Assembly (NCBI GenBank): GCA_949825065.1
Contig: OX463845.1
Location: forward strand, 24,654,728-24,718,727
Source of the DNA: Odontocerum albicorne
Lineage: Eukaryota; Arthropoda; Insecta; Trichoptera; Odontoceridae
Direction of reading: 5' to 3'
Length of the DNA stretch: 64,000 nt
In this document: in pieces, positions 35,601 through 45,850 of the stretch
Position numbering within the stretch: position 1 is the stretch's first letter
How the letters are laid out: each line of letters starts with the position of its first letter
Translations under genes and position numbers: made by a program
The notes under the pieces: generated by a model
Databases searched by the model: none
What the model was told of the DNA's origin: nothing
Seen by the model: the letters and a program-made list of their open reading frames with translations, nothing else

Positions 35601-38600
35601 AGACTGCCACAAACGTCAAAATCTTAGCCACTCACAAAATTGTGATCAGTTAAACTACTAGTACTGCTTTACACAGGAGCATATGGAGGCCACAAATTCT
35701 CTCCAGGCGAGTGAATGTTGAAACTTTTTGGTAATCAAGGTAGAAGTTTTTTTTTGAAAAGGCAATGGGATCAGCCTTACGCTCCTGAGACCAGAAATAT
35801 GTTAAAAGGTCTATGGGAAGTAAACAAAAATGTAATTGATTCATTCCTTTGTCATAGATATTTTTTTACCTCCAAAATTAACAAAAAATGTTTTTTAATG
35901 AGGGGATTAATTTAGTGCAAATTCCAAACTAACCCATCTACTCAATATATAAAACACTACCATTTTAACCACAAATATTTTGAATAGGTACTGGATCATT
36001 CTGTTTATACCAGTGGTCTAATAGATAGTGTGCTTGCTAAATATTACCAAGAATTGTGTTTTGAACGCTTGTATTAGTAATATTTTGAATAAGTACTGGA
36101 TCATTCTGTTTATACCAGTGGTCTAATACAGTGGTCCCCAACCCCCGGTCCGCGGCCCGGTACCGGGCCGTGAACCAAATGGTACTGGGCCGCGCAAGGG
36201 CCTGCTTAAAAATCAAAATTACTTTTGAAAAATCGAACATACCCAATAAAACTTAATTATAGCTTAAAATAATTATTCCGTTGAAAACCCCTTCACGCTA
36301 AGTTACCACCGACCTTCCGACAATACCTGTTCGAGACAACAACTCTGCCGGTGTTCTGGATTAGAGTCATGGCGGAATACCCTGAGATTGCCACCACAGC
36401 ACTAAAATCCCTATTGCCATTTCCGACATCCTATCTATGTGAAGCGGGGTTTTCTGCAGTGACAGCAACCAAAACAAAACAAAGAAATAAACTGGACATA
36501 AGCAAGACACTTCGGGTGTCACAATCTCCTATTACCCCCAGATGGAACCATCTCGTTTCAATGAAGCAAGCTCAGGGTTCATTGATTTAGCATTAAGTTA
36601 AAATATTAAATCTGTTTTTATTCATTTTTAAGGGGTAACTGTATTTTATTTTGAAGGCATGTTTAAACACGATTCAATTAAAAATATTAAATCAAAACAC
36701 ATAAAACTTCAACATCAAAACTTTTAAAGAAAATAGATAAATAACTTTCAAGTTAATATATCTGCAAGATATCAGAATAACATTAAAATCCCGATATTAA
36801 ACCCTAAGCATTCTCAAAATTCTTTTCTCTATCTTGGAAAAAAATACTTTCAACCTTCCGTTGAACCTTAAAAATATTGAAAATACCCATGAATCCAAAA
36901 GAAAATTAAAAAATTATCTGAAACTTAATAATCCTTCATTGTTATTATACATTTTTTCTTCATTTTTCCCACAAACCTTGTGTTTTCTCTACTATTATTT
37001 GGCACTATAACTTATGTACCACAGTTGTAAATTTTATTATTATATATTGTACAAATATATTGTTATTAAATTTAAAAAAAAAAACTACATTCAATGTCCC
37101 CCCCCCCCCCCTGGGGGCCGCGGTAAAATTATGAAACGTTGACCGGTCCGCGGCGACAAAAAGGTTGGGGACCTCTGGTCTAATAGATAGTGTGCTTGCT
37201 AAATATTACCAAGAATTGTGTTTTGAACGTTTGTATTAGTAATACTTTGAATAGGTACTGGATCATTCTGTCTATACCAGTGGTCTAATAGATAGTGTGC
37301 TTGCTAAATATTACTAATAATTGTGTTTTGAACAGATGTTCGCCTCTTTTATGTGCTGACTGTGATAATTTCTATATAGGAAAGACAGGAAGATCCGATA
37401 TATGATATAATATGTTTAACAGATATTCGCCTCTTTTATGTGCTGACTGTGATAATTTCTATATAGGAAAGACAGGAAGATCCTTTGATCCAGAAATTTC
37501 GTGACCAAAAATCCGCCTTAACAAATCCTCTAATTTATTCTGAAATGGCTAATCATTGTCACCGTGAAACCATAATTTTTCTATCGATGATGCCAAATTC
37601 TTACATATCAGTAGAAACGGAAATACATTGGACAGATTAGACAGATTAGAGGCCCTAGAAATTTCTAAGTCAGTACACCGAGGCGAACATCTGGTAAACA
37701 CATATATCCCTAAATCTCTCCGCTGCTGGCTGAAATCGTCCCATGCCTCCCTCAGCCCTCAGTCCCCAACCGTTGAAGTGTGTATATCGGTACCGGTTCG
37801 AACAGAATTGTCGTGTTTGTGCTCCCCTGAAGATGAGGTGAAAGCCTTGAAACCGGTAGGGTTATACCGTTACAAAAAGTGGAATAAACAGTGTTCTATA
37901 AAATAAATTACAATGTCTTTAAACCTCCACAACGTTAATGCCTTAACTATAAACAATATATTTATATATACATGATTGCATATGTAATATAATAAAGTTG
38001 CTACAGCGGCTGATCAAGGATACCAAAAAGAACTCTAGAACTATAATAAAATAATTAGTATTCGAGATATTTATATTTTTCATTGAATGAAAAAAGTCAT
38101 CTTTAATTTTTGTTGAACTTATTTTGCAGTGGAGCAGTTGTGTTGTACAGTTTTATTTTATTAGTTAACATCTATAGTCATTGTGGTAAATGTTTGATAT
38201 TATTATTTAAAATGTGATTAATTCTTACCATTTTTTTTAGGCCCCCTCCATATTATTGCATCATCTGGACTGCCCAATAAAAATCCGATTGACATGAGTG
38301 ATAAATTGTCTTCAATATACTAGAAAAATATTAAAATACATCAAGTTCAGGGTACAGTTTTAGCGTGTAATTGTGGAATGGCTCTTGCTAATTGGTGGGG
38401 AGCAGTTTGAGACCAAGCTCTGCAGAAGATAGGTCTTATCAACTAGACAACATTTCATAGCACAGAAGACACCTGCCTTCCAGCCCAGGGGCTGCGGGTT
38501 GGATTCTTGTTGGAACTCAGATTTTTAAAAAAGGATTCCAGTCTGATTTTCACTTAACATCTTTATAGTTGGTAATAAGTCTGCAAGGTTGTACTGTTAC

Positions 38601-41600
38601 AATGAAAGTGGAATCAATAAATATGTGAAAAATATTGTTGTTAAGTAGTGGGGTAAAAGAAGTGCGCTTCATCCTAAGAGTTGTAAAAGCCTTTAAGACT
38701 TTTTTCTTTGAATACTTGGGTAGCATGCTACATAAGATTCAAAAGTAGCTGTAACAGTGCTAATCAAAATAGCTTTAATAAAACTGGTGCAAATAATAAT
38801 AATAACAGTTCATGATAGTCTTCCCACTTTTCGATGATAGATGACATAAAAAGTTAAAAAATTGTAGTGCATTTTGATAAGTTGTGACGAAATAAGTTCT
38901 GAAAATGAAACCAGTTCAGATACCCTGAAAATCTTAGCCAGGAAGCCAAATTATTTAGCAAGCAAACTATCTATTAGACCACTGGTATAGACAGAATGAT
39001 CCAGTACCTATTCAAAGTATTACTAATACAAATGTTCAAAAAGCTATTCTTGGTAATATTTAGCAAGCACACTATCTATTAGACCACTGGTATAGACAGA
39101 ATGATCCAGTACCTATTCAAAGTATTACTAATACAAACGTTCAAAACACAATTCTTGGTAATATTTAGCAAGCACACTATCTATTAGACCACTGGTATAA
39201 ACAGAATGATCCAGTACCTATTCAAAATATTACTAATACAAGCGTTCAAAACACAATTCTTGGTAATATTTAGCAAGCACACTATCTATTAGACCACTGG
39301 TATAAACAGAATGATCCAGTACCTATTCAAAATATTTGTGGTTAAAATGGTAGTGTTTTATATATTGAGTAGATGGGTTAGTTTGGAATCTGTACTAAAT
39401 TAATCCCCTCATTAAAAAACATTTTTTGTTAATTTTGGAGGTAAAAAAATATCTATGACAAAGGAATGAATCAATTACATTTTTGTTTACTTCCCATAGA
39501 CCTTTTAACATATTTCTGGTCTCAGGAGCGTAAGGCTGATCCCATTGCCTTTTCAAAAAAAACTTCTACCTTGATTACCAAAAAGTTTCAACATTCACTC
39601 GCCTGGAGAGAATTTGTGGCCTCCATATGCTCCTGTGTAAAGCAGTACTAGTAGTTTAACTGATCACAATTTTGTGAGTGGCTAAGATTTTGACATTTGT
39701 GGCAGTCTTCCAAAATAAATTGGAAACTACCATGCAGTAAGTAAAGGAGACAGAGAAAATCGGAAATTTTCATTCGATTTTTTTTACCACTGCACGGATT
39801 TCTCCAAATAATAGAATCAGATTATTGCTGATGCCAAGTAATGCATTTTATGGAGCAATATATCGTGATAAACTTTATCCAAGTCTTTCTGGAAGTCTCT
39901 ATATATTAAATCTGTTTGGGAAAACTAATTTACATTTGAAGCAAGTTGCTGTGAAAAAGAGAGAAGATTAGTAACAGTTGATAGTTTTGCAAAAAATCAT
40001 GCTGGTTTACCTGTAAATATACCTTGATGGTACTTGGTGGCTTAATTACTTGCATAGTACAGTTTTCACAATTTTTGGAAGCACTGAGAGAAAAGCTACA
40101 GGTTTGTAATTATGAAAGTCTAACGGGTCTCACGATTTGAAGATAGGGCAGATAAAATATATTGGGTGTATCAATATTATTAGTGGTAATATGGAGAAAT
40201 GTCAAGATTACAGAAAATTTATAAATAATCACTTACAACAGGTGACCAGCCAGATCCAGAATGGTGGACTTGCTCACCAACAGCACCTAGTATTCGCGGT
40301 TGACTTGGGCCACAAATATCAACATCTAGGACCCCAACCTAATAAAAGAGTATGTCATTATTACTAAATATATATAGTATAAAAATTCCACTAACTAACT
40401 AAAATTTAATATAGTAGTTATAGTGGATAAAATTGAACAAAAAAAGTGGTTAACGAATGGTTAAAAGTGGAAAAAAATATTCTGGTCCTGACAAAATGCT
40501 ATGTGATTTCACACATTTATTATCCTTTAACATGAAACATAAAACGATTAACATAAAAAGATATACAGAAAAAAATATATACAGACCACCATGTCGTTAC
40601 CAAATTGTTTACGACTTTATGACCCACCTTTCTATTGACTAGGCTGACATCTGATTATAAAATTAGATTTAAGGATGCCCCGCTTGCTGCACACTACCCT
40701 TCCCATTTTAAACAAATATAATTATCCAGGCAAAACATTTCATTTACACTCACTTCAAGAATCAAACCAGGTTACCTGGGTGCTAAGCAAGTGTTGAGCA
40801 CTGAGCAAAAAATGAAATAGTAATATAAATTTAAGATTTCCAAATATACCTAAAAATATTGATTAAATAAAAAAATATATAATTTCACGAGTACCTTATA
40901 TATTTTTTATTTTTGTTAAATTATTTGTAAAAGAGGTAAGAAATAATATTTTCTTCATAAGAGGAATTGATTTTTTTATTCCATTACACTGAGGGTTACA
41001 ATAATTTGGTAGGAATTATCTTACTCATATTATATATCCTTAAAAGAAAAAAAACATCTAAAACTTATTGCTACTTTATGATTAAAAAAATCAATAATAG
41101 ATTATTGAGAGTGTATTGAATAATAATCTAAGAGAGTTGATAATAAAACAGATGGCAAAGGACACAAGGTAGTCATGACCTAAATAAATTTACTGCAGGG
41201 TTAAGGGAGGTTGGGTGCCGTACCACTCTGTGCCAGCCTACTACATAACCAAACAACCTCCATGGGATAAGGACAGTCTTTCTCTTACTACAATATCTAA
41301 TAACATATTTTATAAAAACTGTGCAAAATTAACAAAGAACATGAATTTTGGCAACTCTAATGAAGTTAGAAGCAGATATAACAGGGTAATTATTGATTCT
41401 TCATACCTTTCATACACATTTAATACCTCTTTATAGACTTTATAATACAATATATACCTCCAAATTAACAAAGCACATTATGTCAAAAAAAGATTTTAAG
41501 CAATTTAAAAAAAAAATATTTTCGATTTCATTTCAAAATTAAAATTATTTTTCACAGAATTCAATGAAAAATATACCAAATCAGACCAGAAAACTTACAT

Positions 41601-42886
41601 TTTTGTTGGGAAATTTTGCAGCAAGCGCTCTTCCTAGAAGAGCAGATAAAGTACTTTTACCCACTCCCCCCTTTCCAGATAAAACTAAAATTTTATATTT
41701 AACATTTGCAAGACGTTCTTTCACTAGGGCGATTCCAGGGTCAGGTCCTTTTGTTTCACCTGCAAAATTGGAAATATATAACTTGCATAAAAAATATAAA
41801 CTAAAATTGGGTGCTTATAAATAAATTAAGATATTAACAGCATTCATGCTGCCTGTCTATAATAATTATATAACATAATTAATCAATCTATCCGGAACGC
41901 TTTGAAGTTCCGTCTGAAGTTAAAAATAAATTGTAAAATTTAAAAACAGATGTCGCCAAATAACATATTATTGTAGATAATAATTGAAATAATTCTGATT
42001 TGCAATAATAGATGTCACACTATTTTGATTTTTATAAATAAAATGATGTACCCGCTGTAATAATTAAATTATAAAATTTTTATCTTTTTTTTATCTACGT
42101 CTTGATGAAGTGTTGAATAAATAATAATTGTGAGTGAAGATTTTATAGTTTTGACATTAAGCTGTCAGTTAATATGCAATATTGTTGTGTTGAATGCGGT
42201 CTTTTATTTGGGAAATTAACGTAATTTGTTCATAGTAGTAAGTAGTTAATATTGTGAATATTTGTTGTGATATTGTGTTATATATTGTAGCAGTGTTTGT
42301 GTGTGTAAATGACATAGGGATTAAATTTTTGAGAATACATAAATACATTTTTCTTTTGTTTGTGTTCAAACACCGTTTTATAACATAACAGTTAGAAACG
42401 TTATAAAAAAAGACTTTGAAAGCACGTATGGCACGGGTTAATCGTCTAGTAAAAATAATAACTTAAGGAAGATGCTTTTTCCATCATTAAGATACTATTA
42501 GATTGTAAAAAAATGATATCAAGATATGAGTCACACAATCAATCTTTTTAGAAGCTAGTATAATACACTGTAAGATAGATGTATAGTATACAAAATTAAT
42601 TAATTGGTCCAGTGACGCAAATGTGAATATACCATTATAAAGAAAAATTAATGTTCAGATTTTTTACAGACAAAAAGTTTGGTAGGAATGTTTTATACTA
42701 AGAAAGTACATTAGATGTTTCTAGAATCTCTATAGGGTCTATAAACTTATATAACATAGACAGATTGTAATATAATTAATATAATATATTTAAAAGTAAA
42801 ATCACCTGAAGCACAGATGTTCTGATTGGGACAACCGTCGCAAGCTGATACCTTACCAGCCTGATCACTCTGGGTCCCAGGGCAAT
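26629..42886 (-). CDS. NUBP1: NUBP1 / NBP35-type cytosolic Fe-S scaffold P-loop ATPase (5' codons missing)
   Basis: Eight exons join in phase: 42886-42806, 41759-41599, 40338-40237, 38319-38229, 34124-34053, 30172-29970, 28826-28652 and 26654-26629 (TAA). All borders are GT..AG. The product is 303 residues without the first few codons; the family is about 320. The N-terminal 4Fe-4S motif is C-x13-C-x2-C-x5-C (CPGTQ.. to NQNIC in the first exon listed). Then come Walker [59 protein letters not shown] and the CPKC pair that binds the bridging cluster. NBP35 with CFD1 assembles and transfers 4Fe-4S clusters in the cytosol. The last exon (8 codons with stop) rests on acceptor and phase alone. The N-terminal Cys motif separates it from NUBP2. 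Confidence 0.93.
26957..28232 (-). mobile_element. Mellifera-type mariner, nearly intact (1276 bp), in the last NUBP1 intron
   Basis: The inverted ends ttgggaatacaaattagttc (26957) and their complement (ending 28232) match over at least 26 bp, with TA at 26955-26956 and 28233-28234. The length is that of a full mariner. It lies between NUBP1 exons 28652-28826 and 26629-26654, in the same orientation as the gene. Confidence 0.93.
27034..28059 (-). pseudogene. Mariner transposase with one in-frame stop
   Basis: From ATG 28059 the frame reads [19 protein letters not shown] through [20 protein letters not shown] and [20 protein letters not shown] (two helix-turn-helix parts). It then covers [17 protein letters not shown] (first Asp), [15 protein letters not shown] (second Asp) and [16 protein letters not shown] (third Asp), ending [15 protein letters not shown] at 27034. 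The total is 341 codons, the usual size. The only break seen is a TGA near 27372-27370, after LIRLSRAL and before EKRPEYEQ. Relatives usually have Arg there, so CGA to TGA is the likely change. This is one of the best-preserved transposases in the window. Confidence 0.9.
29060..29115 (-). repeat. LINE 3' terminus fragment
   Basis: The sequence accatcaagccacctttctg and the following gtaagcagagaggatagagc match the 3' terminus at 4131-4180 and 46900-46945. Only the end of the element is present, as in strongly 5'-truncated insertions. Confidence 0.5.
29342..29942. mobile_element. piggyBac-type MITE (about 600 bp) next to a NUBP1 exon
   Basis: The ends are ttaacccttcccttacggtg at 29342 and the complement of aggaaaggttaa at 29942, both at TTAA. 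A subterminal gtgttgggta is repeated inverted near each end. The start differs by only a few bases from the piggyBac terminus at 7936. The interior is noncoding and includes a GC-rich stretch at 29530-29750. Its right end is 27 bp from the splice donor of NUBP1 exon 29970-30172. Confidence 0.75.
30690..31110 (+). pseudogene. LINE ORF2 tail with 3' end
   Basis: The plus strand reads [20 protein letters not shown] near 30815-30875, then [19 protein letters not shown] and [15 protein letters not shown], ending with the 3' terminus ctctacctactccaacagag and ggtatgtatagtat near 31065-31115. Stops and small shifts break it. It belongs to the same family as the copies at 4130, 31260 and 47237. Confidence 0.6.
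31260..31560 (+). pseudogene. Second LINE tail copy, more decayed
   Basis: It parallels the preceding copy: gttgatgtattaagtaggat, gaagaaagg-like and acaaatctacagtgcgagt segments align with 30840-30930, and the end near 31490-31560 again runs toward tatg repeats. Frames are too broken for a protein call. Confidence 0.45.
31833..32144. mobile_element. hAT-type MITE (312 bp)
   Basis: The termini are caggggtggccaacc and the complement of ggtttggccacccctg. A perfect 8-bp target duplication ctttaaat is at 31825-31832 and 32145-32152. The interior is noncoding. It sits in the NUBP1 intron between exons 30172 and 34053. Confidence 0.9.
32284..32870 (+). other. Possible solo LTR or LTR fragment
   Basis: This GC-richer segment begins tgtcagtcgtcatagtgatg, has a TATA-like gataaaag near 32335 and ends near aataaatgtaactttc (polyadenylation-like) and ttgctaaca at about 32864. 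TG..CA ends and this order suggest an LTR. No matching target duplication was found, so this is tentative. Confidence 0.3.
32996..33959 (+). mobile_element. Mariner with N-terminal deletion (964 bp)
   Basis: The ends ctaggcgtatccagaaagta (32996) and, in complement, cgaggcatatccagaaagta (33959) have TA at 32994-32995 and 33960-33961. The element is about 300 bp shorter than a full mariner. It lies in the NUBP1 intron between exons 30172 and 34053, antisense to the gene and only about 94 bp from the 34053 exon end. Confidence 0.9.
33164..33850 (+). pseudogene. Mariner transposase catalytic domain lacking its DNA-binding part
   Basis: The 228-codon open frame carries the complete DD34D catalytic half: [18 protein letters not shown] (first Asp), [37 protein letters not shown] (second Asp) and [15 protein letters not shown] (third Asp), ending [11 protein letters not shown]. 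The usual N-terminal paired helix-turn-helix (about 120 residues) is missing, with only scrambled remnants at 33060-33190. The frame has no stop, so an unbound catalytic fragment could be translated, but it should not recognise its own termini. Confidence 0.88.
34330..35197 (+). mobile_element. Nonautonomous Helitron pieces related to the element at 55960
   Basis: At 34629 a TC-initial start (tctatataaataaaaatg) is followed by gttcttcaccgattgctttg. Later blocks are shared with the 55960 element: gccattttgcactatgtgc near 34856 (compare 57091), caattagcggtgaatttgaa near 34937 and ttgctatttattagaatcga ending at about 35196 (compare 57429-57449). A second, shorter start fragment lies at 34333-34420. 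No CTAG end is seen, so the 3' end is lost or merges with the repeat that begins at 35210. Confidence 0.65.
35210..37335. repeat. Left arm of the Penelope-like inverted repeat, split by a hAT element
   Basis: Sequence 35210-36128 plus 37178-37335 reappears in reverse complement at 38957-40095, over about 1.1 kb with few differences. Its inner end carries 105-bp tandem units containing ggatcattctgt and accagtggtctaatagatag. A hAT derivative (36129-37177) inserted into one unit. Terminal repeats that can be inverted are known for Penelope-like elements, and endonuclease sequence of that class lies immediately inside. Confidence 0.8.
36129..37177 (+). mobile_element. Internally deleted hAT element (1049 bp)
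   Basis: The termini are cagtggtccccaacc and the complement of ggttggggacctctg. A perfect target duplication gtctaata is at 36121-36128 and 37178-37185. The left about 200 bp match 50162-50361 and the rest matches about 52843-53690 of the full hAT. Some 2.5 kb holding the BED finger and RNase-H core is therefore missing. The residual frame 36351-36590 is the hAT C-terminal dimerisation segment ([20 protein letters not shown]). Confidence 0.93.
37336..37910 (+). pseudogene. Penelope-like element GIY-YIG endonuclease end
   Basis: In plus-strand frames, [15 protein letters not shown] is the YIG half of a GIY-YIG nuclease with the following Arg. Then [20 protein letters not shown] and [18 protein letters not shown] fit the C-terminal helices of Penelope-type nucleases. 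The block gttcgcctcttttatgtgct is duplicated directly (37336-37399 and 37421-37482). Shifts and stops are present. The end at 37827-37852 resembles a hammerhead core (ctgaaga ... gaaa). The polymerase part is not adjacent; a small piece occurs at 50749-51055. Confidence 0.7.
38360..38640 (+). repeat. tRNA-derived SINE
   Basis: The tRNA-like part has a decayed box A (acacctgccttccagccc) and box B (gcgggttggattcttg), followed by ggattccagtctgattttca and the family tail up to about 38630. It lies just upstream (on the minus strand) of NUBP1 exon 38229-38319. Confidence 0.65.
38957..40095. repeat. Right arm of the Penelope-like inverted repeat, with 105-bp tandem units
   Basis: Unit starts (agcaagcacactatctatta) fall at 38957, 39062, 39167 and 39272, exactly 105 bp apart. 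The remainder to 40095 is the reverse complement of 35210-35990. The arm ends about 140 bp before NUBP1 exon 40237-40338. Open frames such as 39466-39651 occur in both arms and show no recognised domain. Confidence 0.85.
41886..42444 (+). mobile_element. Candidate nonautonomous Helitron
   Basis: It would begin tctatccggaacg at about 41887 and end ggcacgggttaatcgtctag at 42444, followed by T. The end resembles the reversed end at 19594. Noncoding, it lies in the first visible NUBP1 intron. Without other copies the boundaries are guesses. Confidence 0.3.
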
Positions 42887-43114
42887 CTGAAAATAATACA
42901 AATTCAGATTGATGAAATTACTAACTCAAGATTATTCAGAAATCTTCGAATCGTAACAGTTAAATTGATAACTGAAGCATATCAATAAGAATATTATATT
43001 GTTATTTTATAACTTTAATCTTAGACAATATCAACAGTTGTAGATTTTATTTTGAAGTTATAGGTATCCTCATACCCTTGAATCATATGATCCTGGATAA
43101 AATGGCTGGATCAT

Positions 43115-43195
43115 TCGAGGGGAGTAGCACAATGTGGGGTTCGAATCGATGACCTGTACAGAAGTCCAGTGCATCACCGCACAGCTATGCACCTA
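43115..43195 (-). repeat. tRNA-like sequence (SINE head or tRNA relic)
   Basis: Read on the minus strand, taggtgcatagctgtgcggt resembles the D-arm/box A region and gattcgaacccca resembles box B. Spacing is about that of a tRNA, but I could not fold a full cloverleaf with a clean acceptor stem. A SINE head is more likely than a functional tRNA. Confidence 0.35.
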
Positions 43196-43473
43196 ATTAT
43201 TTCATTATGTAAACTGTTTAAAATGTGGTACCTATCTATCTAGTTTTTACAATAAAATTACAGAGTAAAAACAGTTCAAGAAAATTGTGAGTATGTTTAA
43301 CCGATTCTCTGAGGGTACTGGCTATATCCCGTATATATGGCAGTACTGTCATTGTGGAGTGAGATTCTGGTCATTGTGTAAATTTATAGCTTTCACTCCT
43401 TTGTAGCTCGGAAGACTTTGCCGATTGTGTTGCATCATATTCAGAAGTTTGCGTTAAACAAAATAAAGCAGTT

Positions 43474-43728
43474 TTGATGTTCAAAAATAGCCCAGTACTA
43501 GATGAAACCATAAGAAAAAATTCAAATGAAAAATATAAAATTACTAGAGATTTGGGCATAAATGTGATTAAATTGGAATATTTTTATTTCACTGAAATGC
43601 AAGACGAAGAAAAAACATTTGACCGATATGTATTTTGTCTTGTATACATATATAACCAAGATAACCATGAGATTAGTAGGAAAAAATATTATTTTCCATG
43701 GACCATGATTCAAGAAAGTAAGCTGTAG
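43474..43728 (+). other. Unassigned 84-codon open frame
   Basis: The frame begins MFKNSPVLDETIRKNSNEKY and has a charged, non-repetitive composition (ISRKKYYFPWTMIQES near the end), which looks more protein-like than its neighbours. No family was recognised and no splice signals were confirmed. It could be a fragment of a mobile-element protein or an exon of an unknown gene between NUBP1 and the tektin. Confidence 0.25.
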
Positions 43729-43729
43729 G

Positions 43730-45320
43730 CAAAAAGTTCACTTTTAGATAATGAAATTAAATTATAGATAAAAAACTCGCAATGTAGTCTAACTTAATAC
43801 AAATAATATTGAGTAAATGCATTCCATACGTTCGGGTACATTAGGATCCATATTAAAAACAATAGTTATTCAATTTCAAAACACTTCAATTTGATACTTT
43901 TGACAGTTTACGCGTATCATGAAAAATCTCTCTCTCTTTGAATAATGGCCGTGTACTCCTATATATGAAGGAGTATACGCCACTTATCATGGAAAATGTC
44001 ACAACCAGGCAAGTGCTGCCAGCAATATAAAAATATTCTGTGTTTAGGCTAGATTCACATTTAACCGCGGTCATACCACGAGCTGTCTTTGGTTCGACCG
44101 TGAGCTGGTCGAATTATGCTTGCAGTATAACAGGGTACACAACAGTTTGGACGGTATGTTAAGTCCAAACCCTCCTTTCCCCATTTTTATATGCTGGAGA
44201 CCTGGACACCTAAGATACGTAATAATAAAAAAATAATTTTGCAATCGGTTCTTACACATTCCAAAGGCTGCCAAAATAATCGATCGATCGAGAATTTGAA
44301 AGAGCTCATCGTTGAGACGCATCTCTTTGTGATGTGTGCGAGAAGAATCCTTCGATAATTTGGACTCATAACGCAAGGGGAGAACGACACCATTGAACGG
44401 TCTTGTGGCGGCAAGCGTTAATGATAAAAATGAGCTGAGACCGAGCATTCATTTGATCAGATAAAAAAAGTAGCGGAGTGCTCATTTAAGGAGGTGTTAC
44501 ATTGGGTAAGATATATTTTGTGCTGAACGAGGATGATTGATGACCATGGTATCACGATGCTCAAAATTGAGCGAATGACCAAGAAGTCAAATCAGATTGT
44601 TAGGTTTCCTACCTATAACATTTTACCATAGGTAGATCGTTTGTAAAGTTTGCATATTATCGCTGCGGTGTTATCTGATTAAAGTTTAGAAAAAAATGTA
44701 TAAAAAACATTTGTAATTGAAGATTTGTGTAAATCGTCCGAACGATGTAATTTTGTTTAATTTAAAAAATATGTATATATGACAGGTATCAAAATAAATA
44801 CTATGAAGATATGTAATATTAATGCCGGAATAAGAAAATTTCTTATTTAAAAAATATTGTCAAACCGAGAGCATTCTAAATGTAATCTAATAATATCGAA
44901 AATTAAGCGGCGAATTTAAAAAAAAGACGAAAAGAAATTATTTTTGTTTTCACAGTGGAATACGAAATAATAAATTTTCGCATTCTTATATAGCAAATGT
45001 TTTTAAGTGTCTACCTTCTATACTTGTGGGCAATTTCGCATTTGTATGGACGGCGTCCCTGGGTAGTTTGTAACTTGCGCCCCACTCCCCTCATCCTCCC
45101 CTAAAAACGTAAATAAAAAAATACCTATCATTTCCGTTTCGAATGATGGCCTTGAACCATGATGTACTTCGCGCCCCACACAAAACCACTGCAGTTTACA
45201 TCTTGCTTTCTTCCCCACTAATGTATTTATGATGTTATTGAAGTCCATATTAACTGTCTATTTAAAAAAAATGTTACCAAATTTATAATTCTTTGGGCGC
45301 CCAATTTGGCTTGGCGCCCG
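43730..45320. other. Unassigned region upstream of NUBP1
   Basis: The missing NUBP1 start exon may lie here, but I found no ATG exon that ends in the required phase. Minus-strand frames at 44071-44448 and 45018-45248 are open for 125 and 76 codons with mixed composition and no recognised motif. They may be remnants of an unassigned DNA transposon. Confidence 0.3.
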
Positions 45321-45399
45321 TAGGTAAATGCCTAGGTTTGACTATTAGCAAACGCGGCCCTGCCTGTTAGCAAACGCATCATATCCAAAGTTCAAAACT

Positions 45400-45850
45400 T
45401 GAGGTAAGCTAAAAAAAACGATGACTTACACAAGCACATTACAACTTATGGATCCCCTGTTGAAGGAGCTTCATTGGCCAGTGTCCGTGTCCTTCAGTGT
45501 ACTGAAATGGTGGAAGTTAAGTTGTGTCTTATTGTGTTCAAAGCTTTGAATGGTATGGCGCTGCAGAAAATAATGGAATTTTGTGTGTAGTATATGGAAT
45601 TACACATGATGGAGATGTGCCACACTGAGATTGTTTGGGTCTCATAGTGTTAACTGTTAAGCTGAGGTGGATTAATCAAACAGACCGGACTTCCTCGATA
45701 AGTATTTTGTAGTGGCTTGCTGATAACATGGAAAGACTTCCTCTGGAGTTAAATCAGGTTGATGAGTTGGAAGCATTCAAGAGGATTCTTAAGTTCACAT
45801 TATTTGGAAGATGTTACATTGTAACATAAACAAATTCAACAATATAAATC
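45400..45850 (+). pseudogene. L2/CR1-like LINE reverse-transcriptase tail
   Basis: The plus strand reads MDPLLKELHWPVSV near 45450 and, in another frame, MERLPLELNQVDELEAFKRI near 45729-45790 followed by LKFTLFGRCYIV. These match the PLLKxLHWLPV and WNSLPLELRxxxSLxxFKxxL blocks at the end of L2/CR1-type reverse transcriptases. The frame is repeatedly broken. Confidence 0.55.

Noticed and set aside
38957..39380. CRISPR-like array of spaced repeats
   Set aside because: The 105-bp units are contiguous and nearly identical along their whole length, without unique spacers, and the DNA is eukaryotic.
41564..41824. 86-codon plus-strand frame
   Set aside because: Antisense of the NUBP1 Walker A exon (41759-41599).
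43115..43195. Functional tRNA gene on the minus strand
   Set aside because: Box A and B-like words are present but a full cloverleaf with a paired acceptor stem could not be drawn; a SINE head or relic is more likely.
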